Below are positions 44,194-52,239 of a DNA stretch of 64,000 nt, piece after piece. Origin of the DNA: Polaromonas sp. 39-63-25 (GTDB lineage Bacteria > Pseudomonadota > Gammaproteobacteria > Burkholderiales > Burkholderiaceae_C). Location: positions 186,001 through 250,000 of the forward strand of contig NZ_NCJH01000001.1 of the NCBI RefSeq assembly GCF_002278925.1, written 5' to 3'. The notes under the pieces are model-generated. The model made no database searches, was not told where the DNA came from, and saw only the letters and a program-made list of their open reading frames with translations. A program made the position numbers and the translations under genes. Within the stretch, counting starts at the first letter, position 1. The number at the start of each line of letters is the position of its first letter.

Positions 44194-44278
44194 GTCATGC
44201 CGGGCTTGACCCGGCATCCACAGCCCGCCGACATATGACATTCACCCAACATGGATTGCGGGTCGAGCCCGCAATGAC
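44194..44278. repeat. REP-like inverted pair between thiolase and FadJ-like genes
   Basis: GTCATGCCGGGCTTGACCCG.. (44194-44220) and, in opposite orientation, GATTGCGGGTCGAGCCCGCA.. (44254-44278). Each is a palindrome of the widespread proteobacterial TCATGCCGGGCTTGACCCGGCATCC-type family, and the two are related to each other. They fill the gap inside a probable operon. Confidence 0.8.
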
Positions 44279-44284
44279 AAACAG

Positions 44285-46444
44285 ATGAAAACAATCAAGT
44301 ACGAACTGACCGACGGCATTGCCACCCTCACCTTCGACGAGGAAGGCTCACCGGTCAACACCATGTGTGCCCAGTGGCAGAAAGACCTGACCGAAGCCAC
44401 TGCACAGGTGGTCAAGGACAAGGACGCGATTCGCGGCATCGTGCTGGCGTCCAACAAAAGCACCTTCTTTGCCGGCGCCGATCTCAAGGCCACGATGCGC
44501 CTGAAGGCATCGGATGCCGCGGCGGTGTTCCAGGAAATCGAGCAGACCAAAAAGAACTTCCGCACGCTGGAGACCCTGGGCAAGCCGGTGGTCAGTTGCC
44601 TCAATGGCACGGCGCTGGGCGGCGGCTGGGAAGTGGCACTGGTTGGCCATTACCGTATTGCCGTCGATGACAAGAAAATCCAGTTCGGCCTGCCTGAAAT
44701 CACGCTGGGCCTGATCCCCGGCGCCAGCGGCATCACCAAGATGACGCGGCTGCTGGGCCTGATGGGCGCGCAGCCCTATATTCTGGAAAGCAAACTGTTC
44801 AACCCGCATGAAGCGCTGGAGCTTGGCCTGGTGCAAGAACTGGTGCCGAATGCCGCCGCGCTGCGCCCTGCGGCGCTGGCCTGGATCGCGACGCATGATG
44901 GCGCCGCCGCGCCGGCGCACCACCCCTGGGACGACAAGAACTACAGGATGCCTGGCGGCACGCCGGCCAACCCCAAGATCGCCGGCATGCTGGCCGTGGC
45001 GCCGGCCGTGCTCAAGCAGAAAACACGCGGCCTGTACCCGGCCCCCGAATATGCGCTGGCCGCCATGGTCGAGGGTGCGCAGGTCGATTTCGACACGGCG
45101 CTGCGCATCGAATCGCGTTACCTGGCCCGGCTGATCGTGAGCCCGGTGGCCAAAAACATGATCAACACCTTCTTCTTCAACATGAACGCGATCAAGTCGG
45201 GCCGCTCGCGTCCGAAAGATGTCCCGCGTTACAAGCCGCAGAAAGTCGGCCTGCTCGGCGCCGGCATGATGGGTGCGGGCATTGCCTACGCCCAGGCCAG
45301 CCGCGGCATCAGCACCGTGCTCAGGGATGTGAGCCAGGACAAGGCCGATGCGGGCAAGGCCTACAGCGCCAAACTGACGCAGGCACGCGTGGACAAGGGC
45401 CGCATGAGTGTGCCCGATCAGGCGGCCCTGCTCGCGCGCATCAGCGCCACCGACAAGGTGGCCGACCTCGCCGGCTGCGATCTGATCATCGAAGCCGTGT
45501 TCGAGCGCCGCGACCTGAAAGCCAAGGTCACGCAGGAAGCGGAGCCCTTGCTGGCACCTGGCGGCTTTTTTGCGTCCAACACCTCCACCCTGCCGATCAG
45601 CGGGCTGGCCACGGCGAGCTCGCACCCGGACAAATTCATCGGCATCCACTTTTTCAGCCCGGTGGACAAGATGAAGCTGGTCGAGATCATCCGCGGCAAG
45701 CAAACCGACGACGACACCGTGGCGCGTGCCTTTGACTATGTGCAGGCCCTGGGCAAAATTCCGATTGTGGTCAACGACTCGCGCGGTTTTTATACCAGCC
45801 GCACCTTCGGCACCTTTGTGATGGAAGGCGCGGCCATGCTGGGCGAAGGCATTCCCGCGGCAGCAATTGAAAACGCCGGCATCCAGTGCGGCATGCCGGT
45901 GGGCCCGCTCGCCGTGCTCGACGAAACCGCGCTCTCACTGAGCGTGCATGTGCTGGACCAGACCCGCGCCGACTACGTGGCCGAAGGCAAGACCTACATC
46001 GCCACGCCAGGCGAGCTGATCGTCGAGCGCATGGTCAAGGAGTTCGACCGCAATGGCCGGGCCGCAGGCGCCGGCTTCTACGACTACCCCGAGGAAAAAG
46101 GCGCGAAGAAAACCCTGTGGCCTGAACTCAAGCCCCTGTTCGAAAAACCCGATGCGGCCTGGGCCATCACCGACCTGAAAGACAGGCTGCTGTACCGCCA
46201 GGCCGTGGAGACCGCGCGCTGCCTCAGCGAAAACGTGCTGACCAGCGTGCACGACGCCAACATCGGCTCCATCTTCGGCATTGGTTTTCCCGCCTGGACC
46301 GGCGGCGCGATGCAGTTCATCTACAGCATGGGCGTGGACGCCTTTGTGCAGCGCGCCGGCGAACTGGCTGCCCAGTACGGTCCGGGTTTTGCGCTCAGCG
46401 ACGAGGTCAAGGCCACGATCAGAAAGCACCAGCCGGTTTATTGA
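44285..46444 (+). CDS. FadJ-like enoyl-CoA hydratase/3-hydroxyacyl-CoA dehydrogenase
   Basis: A 719-residue multifunctional beta-oxidation enzyme. The N-terminal hydratase (about 1-200) has the oxyanion-hole NKSTFFAGADLKATM and GTALGGGWEVALVGHYRIA. The dehydrogenase begins with the Rossmann motif VGLLGAGMMGAGIAYAQA (about 319-336) and contains GIHFFSPVDKMKLVEII, whose histidine is catalytic. With the thiolase upstream it forms the FadJ/FadI-type pair. Its last 26 bp overlap the convergent CoA ligase gene. Confidence 0.94.
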   Translation: MKTIKYELTDGIATLTFDEEGSPVNTMCAQWQKDLTEATAQVVKDKDAIRGIVLASNKSTFFAGADLKATMRLKASDAAAVFQEIEQTKKNFRTLETLGKPVVSCLNGTALGGGWEVALVGHYRIAVDDKKIQFGLPEITLGLIPGASGITKMTRLLGLMGAQPYILESKLFNPHEALELGLVQELVPNAAALRPAALAWIATHDGAAAPAHHPWDDKNYRMPGGTPANPKIAGMLAVAPAVLKQKTRGLYPAPEYALAAMVEGAQVDFDTALRIESRYLARLIVSPVAKNMINTFFFNMNAIKSGRSRPKDVPRYKPQKVGLLGAGMMGAGIAYAQASRGISTVLRDVSQDKADAGKAYSAKLTQARVDKGRMSVPDQAALLARISATDKVADLAGCDLIIEAVFERRDLKAKVTQEAEPLLAPGGFFASNTSTLPISGLATASSHPDKFIGIHFFSPVDKMKLVEIIRGKQTDDDTVARAFDYVQALGKIPIVVNDSRGFYTSRTFGTFVMEGAAMLGEGIPAAAIENAGIQCGMPVGPLAVLDETALSLSVHVLDQTRADYVAEGKTYIATPGELIVERMVKEFDRNGRAAGAGFYDYPEEKGAKKTLWPELKPLFEKPDAAWAITDLKDRLLYRQAVETARCLSENVLTSVHDANIGSIFGIGFPAWTGGAMQFIYSMGVDAFVQRAGELAAQYGPGFALSDEVKATIRKHQPVY

Positions 46445-47927
46445 GGGTTGATTGCGCTGCGAGGCCGGCCAGCAGGCCGGCTTTCTGCACCTTGCCCAGC
46501 GCGGTTTTGGGCAAGGCCTCGCAGAACACGATGCGCTTGGGGTGTTTGAAGCGTGCGAGCCGGCCCTCGAACAGTTGCAACACCTGCGCCGCGTCGAGAT
46601 CCGCGCCGGGGGCTTTCACAATGACGGCAACCACCACCTCTCCCCAGCGCGCATCGGGCTGGCCGACCACCGCGGCTTCCAGGATCTGCGGGCAGTCGGC
46701 CAGCAGGTTTTCAATCTCGGCCGGGTAGACGTTTTCGCCACCGGAGATGATCATGTCTTTCGAGCGTCCCACCACCTCGTGGAACCCGGCGTCATCGCAG
46801 CGCGCCAGGTCGCCGGTGTGAAACCAGCCATCGGCAAAAGCCGGGTTGTTGTCATCGGCCCAATAGCCACACATCACATTGGGCGCACGTACGCAGATTT
46901 CACCGACCTCGCCCGGGGCCACGGTTTCGCCCTGCGTGTTGACTAGCTTCACGTCCACATGCAGCCCGGCCTTGCCCGCCGCACCGACGTGCTGCATCGC
47001 ATCGGCACGGCGCAGGTAGATGGAGACCGGGCCGGTTTCGGTCGCGCCATAGACCTGGCCAAGCGGCACGCCGCGCGCATGGATGGCCGCAATCATTGAG
47101 GCCGGAATCGTGGACGAGCCCGCTGCCAGAAAACGCAAGGATGAAAGATCGGCTGAAGCGAAATCCGCATGGTCCAGCACCGCGCGCAAGGTGGCCGGCA
47201 CCATCAGTGACAGCGTGGGCCGCCGCCTGGCCACATCGGCCAGCCAGGCCGCAGGGTCAAAACGCGCGTGCAGGGTCACGGTTGCACCGGCATGCAGGGC
47301 CGGCAGGGTCTGGATGCACAGGCCGCCGACATGAAACATCGGCAGCACACTCAGCACCTGGTCAGCCTGGGTGAGATCATGCGCATGGGCGGAAATCACG
47401 CAGTTCCAGATCAGGCCGGATTGCGTGTGCAAGGCGCCCTTGGGCCGGCCGGTGGTGCCCGAGGTGTAGACCAGCAGCACCGGCGAGGCGTACTCCCCCG
47501 CGAGGACGCCGGCGTCGGCATCGCCGCCGCCATCCGCGGCCAACCCGGCGGCAGGCAGCAGGCGGCAGCCCTGGACCGCGGCCAGCGCGGCAGCCGCGCC
47601 GGCGTGGGCGCTGTCGCTGACCAGCAGGCTCACCCCCGCATGACCAAGAATGGCCACCTGTTCGGGTGCGGCCAAGCGGTAATTGAGCGGCAGCAGAATT
47701 GCCCCGACGCGGGAAAGCGCAAACAGCAGCACCAGCAGGGCCGGGTCATTGAAGCCCAGCCAGGCCACCCGGGCGCCCGGCTGCACACCGGCAGCCAGCA
47801 ACACCCCGGTCGCGCGTTCAATACGCTGCCACAAGGCGGGATAGGTAACGTCTTCCCCCGCCGCATGGATTGCCACCTGCTGCGGCGAAAACTGCGCGTG
47901 CCGCTTTATGATCTGCGCGAGGTTCAT
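46419..47927 (-). CDS. AMP-dependent acyl-CoA ligase
   Basis: A 502-residue ANL-superfamily enzyme that activates a carboxylic acid with ATP and CoA. The P-loop-like A3 motif is VYTSGTTGRPKG (about 151-162), the A5 region GQVYGATETGPVS, the A7/A8 region WFHTGDLARCDDAGF and the C-terminal lysine-bearing PKTALGKVQKAGL. It overlaps the FadJ-like gene tail to tail. It is the last gene of the NicX-type cluster, so its substrate is probably an acid made by that pathway rather than a fatty acid (inference). Confidence 0.9.
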   Translation of the reverse strand: MNLAQIIKRHAQFSPQQVAIHAAGEDVTYPALWQRIERATGVLLAAGVQPGARVAWLGFNDPALLVLLFALSRVGAILLPLNYRLAAPEQVAILGHAGVSLLVSDSAHAGAAAALAAVQGCRLLPAAGLAADGGGDADAGVLAGEYASPVLLVYTSGTTGRPKGALHTQSGLIWNCVISAHAHDLTQADQVLSVLPMFHVGGLCIQTLPALHAGATVTLHARFDPAAWLADVARRRPTLSLMVPATLRAVLDHADFASADLSSLRFLAAGSSTIPASMIAAIHARGVPLGQVYGATETGPVSIYLRRADAMQHVGAAGKAGLHVDVKLVNTQGETVAPGEVGEICVRAPNVMCGYWADDNNPAFADGWFHTGDLARCDDAGFHEVVGRSKDMIISGGENVYPAEIENLLADCPQILEAAVVGQPDARWGEVVVAVIVKAPGADLDAAQVLQLFEGRLARFKHPKRIVFCEALPKTALGKVQKAGLLAGLAAQSTLNKPAGAF

Positions 47928-47939
47928 TCCGATCCCGGC

Positions 47940-49226
47940 TTACAGCACGGCCTGTTCGTCCTGTTCACCAGCCTCGTAAAGGCATTCACGCCCGAGCCGG
48001 TCGATGCAGAGTTCCGCGGTCCAGGGCAGCATCAGCGAGCCGCAACGCGAATCGCGGTACATGCGCTCCAGCGGCAGGGTCTTGAGCATGGACTGGCCGC
48101 CGCAGGTGCGCACCGCCAAGCGGCAGATCTCGTTGGCGTTTTCCATGATGGTGTAGTGCGCCGCGTACAGCCCGAGACGGATTTCCTTGGAAGGATCGAC
48201 GCGGGCGGCGCGGGCATTCTGCAGAAAGATGGCGCGCGTCTGCTCCAGGCGCACCTTCATTTCCGCGACCGCGATCTGTTTGGTCGGGTACATGCGGCGC
48301 TTGACCGGCGGCGTGCCGGGAACCTCGCCGCGCAGGTACTGCACGGTGAAGTCGTAGGCTGCCTGGCAAATGCCCATGTAGGTCGGCGACAGGGTCGCAA
48401 ACATGTGCGGCCAGCGCAGCGCAGCCTGGGCATACAGGCCTTCGGGAATCAGGCGCTCGACCTCAGGCACAAACACGTCCTGGAACACCAGTGTGCGCGA
48501 CACCGTGCCGCGCATGCCCAGCGGGTCCCAGTCGCCGGTCACACTGACACCGTCCGAGTTTTTGTCAACTGCCAGGTAGAGCGAATCGCGCTGGGTCGCA
48601 CCTGGCTTGTCCAGCGTGCACAAAATGCCGTAGTAGTCAGCCGCACCAGCCAGCGAGGCAAAAATTTTCTTGCCGTTGACGATGTATCCGCCTTCGACCT
48701 TTCGGGCCAGGGTGCCGAAAGGCGCCTTGCCGGCGGCTGCGGCACCACCTTCGGAAAACGGCTGCGAGTAGACCTTGCCCTGCTTCACCACCCGCTCGTA
48801 ATGCACCTTGCGGTGCGCCTCGTGGTTGGCACGCTGCTCGGGCGTCATGTCGAGGTCGTCGGCGATGAAGCCGGTCCACATGGTGGAGCTCACATGCATG
48901 TTCAGGGTCAGCGCGGTGGCGCCGCAATGCCGGCCAATTTCTGCGGCGGTCATCACATAGGTGGCGAAGTCGGCGCCCCAGCCGCCGTGTTCTTCGGGCA
49001 CACAGATGCCAAGCAGGCCGGCTTCGCGCAGGTCGGCGTAGTTCTCGAAGGGGAAGACCGCATCGCGGTCAATCTGCTGAGCGCGTGGCGCGAATTTTTC
49101 GCGCCCGAGACGGGCGGCGATGGCCAGCAGTTCGGTCTGCTTGGGCGTGAGTTCGGTGTAGTCGCCGGCAATCGAAGGCGGCAGGTAGCGGGCGGCAGGA
49201 GGTGGGGAGACAGGCAGTGCAGACAT
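47940..49226 (-). CDS. Acyl-CoA dehydrogenase-fold flavoprotein (possible monooxygenase)
   Basis: A 428-residue protein of the acyl-CoA dehydrogenase superfamily. N-terminal and middle domains are recognisable (LGICVPEEHGGWGAD, FVPEVERL, the C-terminal helical RTCGGQSMLKTLPLERMYRD). The C-terminus shows PLERMYRDSRCGSL instead of the YxGTxE motif of true dehydrogenases. Similar ends occur in DszC/HsaA-like flavin monooxygenases that use a separate flavin reductase, and such a reductase is encoded three genes upstream. Dehydrogenase and monooxygenase roles are both possible. Confidence 0.75.
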   Translation of the reverse strand: MSALPVSPPPAARYLPPSIAGDYTELTPKQTELLAIAARLGREKFAPRAQQIDRDAVFPFENYADLREAGLLGICVPEEHGGWGADFATYVMTAAEIGRHCGATALTLNMHVSSTMWTGFIADDLDMTPEQRANHEAHRKVHYERVVKQGKVYSQPFSEGGAAAAGKAPFGTLARKVEGGYIVNGKKIFASLAGAADYYGILCTLDKPGATQRDSLYLAVDKNSDGVSVTGDWDPLGMRGTVSRTLVFQDVFVPEVERLIPEGLYAQAALRWPHMFATLSPTYMGICQAAYDFTVQYLRGEVPGTPPVKRRMYPTKQIAVAEMKVRLEQTRAIFLQNARAARVDPSKEIRLGLYAAHYTIMENANEICRLAVRTCGGQSMLKTLPLERMYRDSRCGSLMLPWTAELCIDRLGRECLYEAGEQDEQAVL

Positions 49227-49247
49227 GGGTCGGTTCCTCGGGTCGGG

Positions 49248-50030
49248 TCAGGGCAGAAAATGTTGTTTCAGAAATGTCAGGACAGCGTGGTTGAACAGCT
49301 CGGGCTGCTCGATGTTGGCGATGTGGCCCACCTGCGGCAGGCAGACGTAAGCCGCGCCGGGAATGCGGCTGGCCATTTTTTCGACCACGGCGGGCGGCGC
49401 GTTGAGGTCCAGCTCACCGGCCAGGCACAGGGTGGGCACGGCGATGTTGCCCAGCGCAGCCAGCCGGTTGAAGGACACGATGGCCGACAGCGCGGCGCGG
49501 TAACTTTCCGCGGGGACGCGGGCCATCAACGCGGCGGCTTCGGCGATTCGCGACGGCTCGGCACCGGGTGCAAACATGGTCGGCACCAGTTGGTTGGCCA
49601 GGCCCGCCATGCCCAGCCCCTGGTCCAGCGGCGCAAAACGGCTCTGCAAAAACTGCTGCTGCCAGGCGCCATCGGCCTTGCCGAAAGCCGGCGAGGTGCT
49701 GTAGAGAATCAGGCCGTGCACCAGCGCAGGATGCAGGGCCACCAGTTCCTGCGCAATCATGCCGCCCATGCTGTGCCCCAGCAGCACATTGCGCCTGGCG
49801 CCCACGTGGGTTATCAGGTTTTTCAAGGCATCGGCCAGCAGCGCGTTGGTGCAGGGCGACAGGGGTGCTGACGCGCCGTAACCCGGCATGTCCCAGGCTA
49901 CCGTTCTGAAGCCCCCACTCGCCAACACCGGCTGGTTGCGCGCCCAGGCTTCCTTGCCGCCACCCACGCCGTGCAGCAGGAACACGGCGGTGTCGCCCTC
50001 CCCCTGCTCAAAATAAGCCGGCATTCCCAT
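49248..50030 (-). CDS. Alpha/beta hydrolase next to NicX-like dioxygenase
   Basis: A 260-residue alpha/beta hydrolase, cytoplasmic. The oxyanion motif is LLHGVGGGKEAW (about 18-29), the nucleophile elbow LLGHSMGG (S87), the acid CLAGELDLNAPP and the histidine LPQVGHIANIEQP. It lies 3 bp downstream of the NicX-like gene. In nicotinate degradation NicX is followed by NicD, an alpha/beta-fold N-formylmaleamate deformylase of similar size, so a hydrolase acting on the ring-cleavage product is a good guess. Confidence 0.85.
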   Translation of the reverse strand: MGMPAYFEQGEGDTAVFLLHGVGGGKEAWARNQPVLASGGFRTVAWDMPGYGASAPLSPCTNALLADALKNLITHVGARRNVLLGHSMGGMIAQELVALHPALVHGLILYSTSPAFGKADGAWQQQFLQSRFAPLDQGLGMAGLANQLVPTMFAPGAEPSRIAEAAALMARVPAESYRAALSAIVSFNRLAALGNIAVPTLCLAGELDLNAPPAVVEKMASRIPGAAYVCLPQVGHIANIEQPELFNHAVLTFLKQHFLP

Positions 50031-50033
50031 GGC

Positions 50034-51080
50034 TCAGGCCAGCTCGCCGGTCAGTTGCCCGGCGTCCACGATCACCTGACCGTCCAGCGCTACGGTGCAG
50101 CCCCGCAATGGCAGATCGAAATGCCCCAGCGTGTGACGCCCCGCCACCTCGTTGGCGCCTGTCGAATACAGGAAGTTGCCCGCAAAGGCACGCAGCTCGG
50201 TGCCGTTGAAGTCCTTCTTGTCGTACAGGGCCATCGCATCCCAGCGCGCCTTCGGGTTCATGCCCCAGCCCACATGCGAGACGGCGTAGGCTTCGCGGTC
50301 GCCCCAGGCGGCCCAATAGCTGCGCATCAGGTCGGCATCCACATGCTGGCCGGCAATGTCGGTCACAAAGTCGTTTTCAATCGTCAGCACCACGGCTTGT
50401 TCGAGATAACGTTTGAAGGTCAGGTTGACATCGCCGGGGGCCAGCACCAGCCGGCCGTTGACACTGCCCTGGGCCGGAAAGGCCAGGCACAGGCCGCCCG
50501 GCCAGTGCGAGATGGTGCCGGGCCGGGCCGTGTAACCCCAGCCGCCGCCGGCCTGCGCCCCGACCAGCGAGATGGTCAGGTCGGTGCCCGCGGGCGAAGT
50601 TACACGCATGGCCTTGGCGTTGCGCAGCCGCTTGATGCCGGCCTTGACCTTGGGCTCGAGCGCCGGATCGGGCAGGCAACGCTCGAGGATTTCGGGGTGT
50701 TCGTTGGACACCATGAGCACGCGCGCGCCGCCCTTCAGAATGTCGGGCAGCTCGGCCGCGTGCAGCAGGCCCTCCACAGTCAGGTCGGCCACAAAGGTGC
50801 TGGCTGCGAGGGCCTGCACGACAGGCGCGAGCTGGGCTATAGCGTCCGAGGCGCCGGTCGAACGCACCGGCACCGGCGCGGCCAGCCGGGGCGTGGCCAG
50901 CACCAGGTGAAAGGCCCGCGCACCGAGGCGCGCCAGCGCCAGCTCGGCAAGCTGCACATTGACCGGCCGCGACTGCGTTTCGGACAGGATGGCCGCCGTA
51001 TCGCCTGCCTTGACGCCACACAGCGCAAAGGTCTCGGTAAAGCAGTCAATCCATTTGGCTTCGATTCGTTCCTGCAGCAT
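50034..51080 (-). CDS. NicX-type 2,5-dihydroxypyridine dioxygenase family protein
   Basis: A 348-residue protein that resembles the Fe(II)-dependent 2,5-dihydroxypyridine 5,6-dioxygenase NicX, whose fold is related to M29 aminopeptidases. The residues matching the iron ligands of Pseudomonas putida NicX are all present: H269 (SHVGWG), H320 and D322 (GHFDLPLR). Other shared blocks are HWPGGLCLAFPA and AFAGNFLYSTGAN. It is followed by an alpha/beta hydrolase and preceded by a flavin reductase. A relative acting on another hydroxylated N-heterocycle or phenol is possible. Confidence 0.8.
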   Translation of the reverse strand: MLQERIEAKWIDCFTETFALCGVKAGDTAAILSETQSRPVNVQLAELALARLGARAFHLVLATPRLAAPVPVRSTGASDAIAQLAPVVQALAASTFVADLTVEGLLHAAELPDILKGGARVLMVSNEHPEILERCLPDPALEPKVKAGIKRLRNAKAMRVTSPAGTDLTISLVGAQAGGGWGYTARPGTISHWPGGLCLAFPAQGSVNGRLVLAPGDVNLTFKRYLEQAVVLTIENDFVTDIAGQHVDADLMRSYWAAWGDREAYAVSHVGWGMNPKARWDAMALYDKKDFNGTELRAFAGNFLYSTGANEVAGRHTLGHFDLPLRGCTVALDGQVIVDAGQLTGELA

Positions 51081-51092
51081 GAAAACTCTTTC

Positions 51093-51626
51093 TTAAAGGC
51101 GTGAGCCGAGCGCGAAATACCCGCCGGCATGAAACAGCAGCGGCGCCGCCTCGGACAGCGTAAAGCGCTCGACTTCGGCAATGAACAGGCAATGGTCGCC
51201 GGCGATTTGCCGCGAGACCGTGCGGCATTCGAACCAGGCGCTGGCGCCATGCAGCAGCGGCAAGCCCCAGGCGTTTTCCGCATGCGGCACTCCCTCGAAC
51301 TTGTCGGCCTGGGGCGAGGCGAAACGGCGCGACACCTCCACCTGGGCTTCGGCCAGCACGTTGACGACAAAACGCTCGGCCTCTTCAAAGACCGGCAGGC
51401 TGGGCGAACTGCAGCGCAGCGACCAGAGGATCAGCGGCGGCTCCAGCGACAGCGCCGAAAACGAATTGACCGTGAGCCCGACAAAGGGACCGTTGCCGGC
51501 GCGGGTGGTCACCACCGTGATACCGGTGGCGAACTGGCCCAGCGCGATGCGCAGGGCCCGGCTGTCCGGTGCCGCAACGGGAACAGGGGTACCGGAATCC
51601 GGGGTGGCTTGCAGGGCAGCATTCAT
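51093..51626 (-). CDS. Flavin reductase-family protein
   Basis: A 177-residue FMN/FAD reductase (HpaC/DIM6 type), which supplies reduced flavin to a partner monooxygenase. Motifs are FATGITVVTTRAG, GLTVNSFSALSLEPPLILW and FVVNVLAEAQ, and the C-terminal HAGGYFAL. ATGs at 51626 and 51635 are both possible; neither has a good ribosome-binding site. The start region adjoins a perfect palindrome (51641-51652) and the divergent MarR gene. The likely partner is the acyl-CoA dehydrogenase-like protein of the cluster. Confidence 0.87.
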   Translation of the reverse strand: MNAALQATPDSGTPVPVAAPDSRALRIALGQFATGITVVTTRAGNGPFVGLTVNSFSALSLEPPLILWSLRCSSPSLPVFEEAERFVVNVLAEAQVEVSRRFASPQADKFEGVPHAENAWGLPLLHGASAWFECRTVSRQIAGDHCLFIAEVERFTLSEAAPLLFHAGGYFALGSRL

Positions 51627-51640
51627 TCGTCGCATAATAT

Positions 51641-51652
51641 ATGAATATTCAT
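51641..51652. promoter_or_regulatory. Palindromic operator candidate ATGAATATTCAT
   Basis: A perfect 12-bp palindrome in an A+T-rich patch between the divergent flavin reductase and MarR genes, overlapping the likely promoters. MarR proteins commonly bind such sites in their divergent promoters. It coincides with the alternative MarR start at 51641, which is one reason to prefer the later start. Confidence 0.6.
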
Positions 51653-51712
51653 GCAATACGCAAGCGCATCAACCCGGCCTCCAACCCGACCTCTTCTTTG
51701 GCGAGGCACACC

Positions 51713-52183
51713 GTGAGCCGCTCCCGCAAACCGGCCGGTGCGCCAGCGGCTGCCAGCCGGTTTATCGACGGCTATCTGTCCTACCTGCTCGCGCGGGCCA
51801 GCCACACCGTGTACAGCGAGTTCCACGCCCAGGTCCAGGCCGCCGGTTTGAGCCAGCTGGAATGGCGGCTGCTGGCCACCTTGTCGGACGGTGACGGCCT
51901 GACGATCGGCGAGCTCGCGCGCGAAATCCTGGCCCAGCAGCCGACACTGACCAAACTCGTGCAACGCATGGAAAAAGCCGGCTGGGTGCGGCGTGGCGAA
52001 GACCCGGCCGATGCACGGCGCACCCTGGTGTTCGAGACTGAACAGGGCCGCGCCACCGTGGCTGCGCTGCTGGCCCAGGCCAAGGCGCACGAAACCTCGC
52101 TGCTGCAGGACTTCAGCGAACGTGACGTCACGGCCCTGAAGAAGATCCTGCGCACCCTGATCGGCCGCGGCGACGGGGGCTGA
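51713..52183 (+). CDS. MarR-family regulator of the NicX-type cluster
   Basis: A 156-residue MarR regulator from the GTG at 51713, which follows GCGAGG by 6 bp and gives the typical size; an ATG at 51641 would add 24 residues but overlaps a palindromic operator candidate. The winged helix contains LSQLEWRLLATLSDGDGLTIGELA, the recognition region AQQPTLTKLVQRMEKAGWVRR and the wing DPADARRTLV. It is divergent from the flavin reductase and probably represses it until an aromatic or heteroaromatic ligand binds. Confidence 0.85.
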   Translation: MSRSRKPAGAPAAASRFIDGYLSYLLARASHTVYSEFHAQVQAAGLSQLEWRLLATLSDGDGLTIGELAREILAQQPTLTKLVQRMEKAGWVRRGEDPADARRTLVFETEQGRATVAALLAQAKAHETSLLQDFSERDVTALKKILRTLIGRGDGG

Positions 52184-52207
52184 CCCCCGGTTGCCGGGTC
52201 GGCGCCG

Positions 52208-52230
52208 ATTACTTGACTTTGTCAAGTAAT
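52208..52230. promoter_or_regulatory. 10-3-10 perfect inverted repeat, operator candidate
   Basis: ATTACTTGAC-TTT-GTCAAGTAAT is a perfect inverted repeat ending 9 bp before the ATG of the MarR-GNAT fusion gene. It likely covers the promoter or ribosome-binding region, consistent with autorepression. Confidence 0.7.
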
Positions 52231-52239
52231 TGATAAATC

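Noticed and set aside
47268-49871. 867-codon open frame on the plus strand
   Set aside because: It runs antisense through three well-supported minus-strand genes, has Arg/Gly/His-rich low-quality composition typical of high-G+C shadows and no domain.
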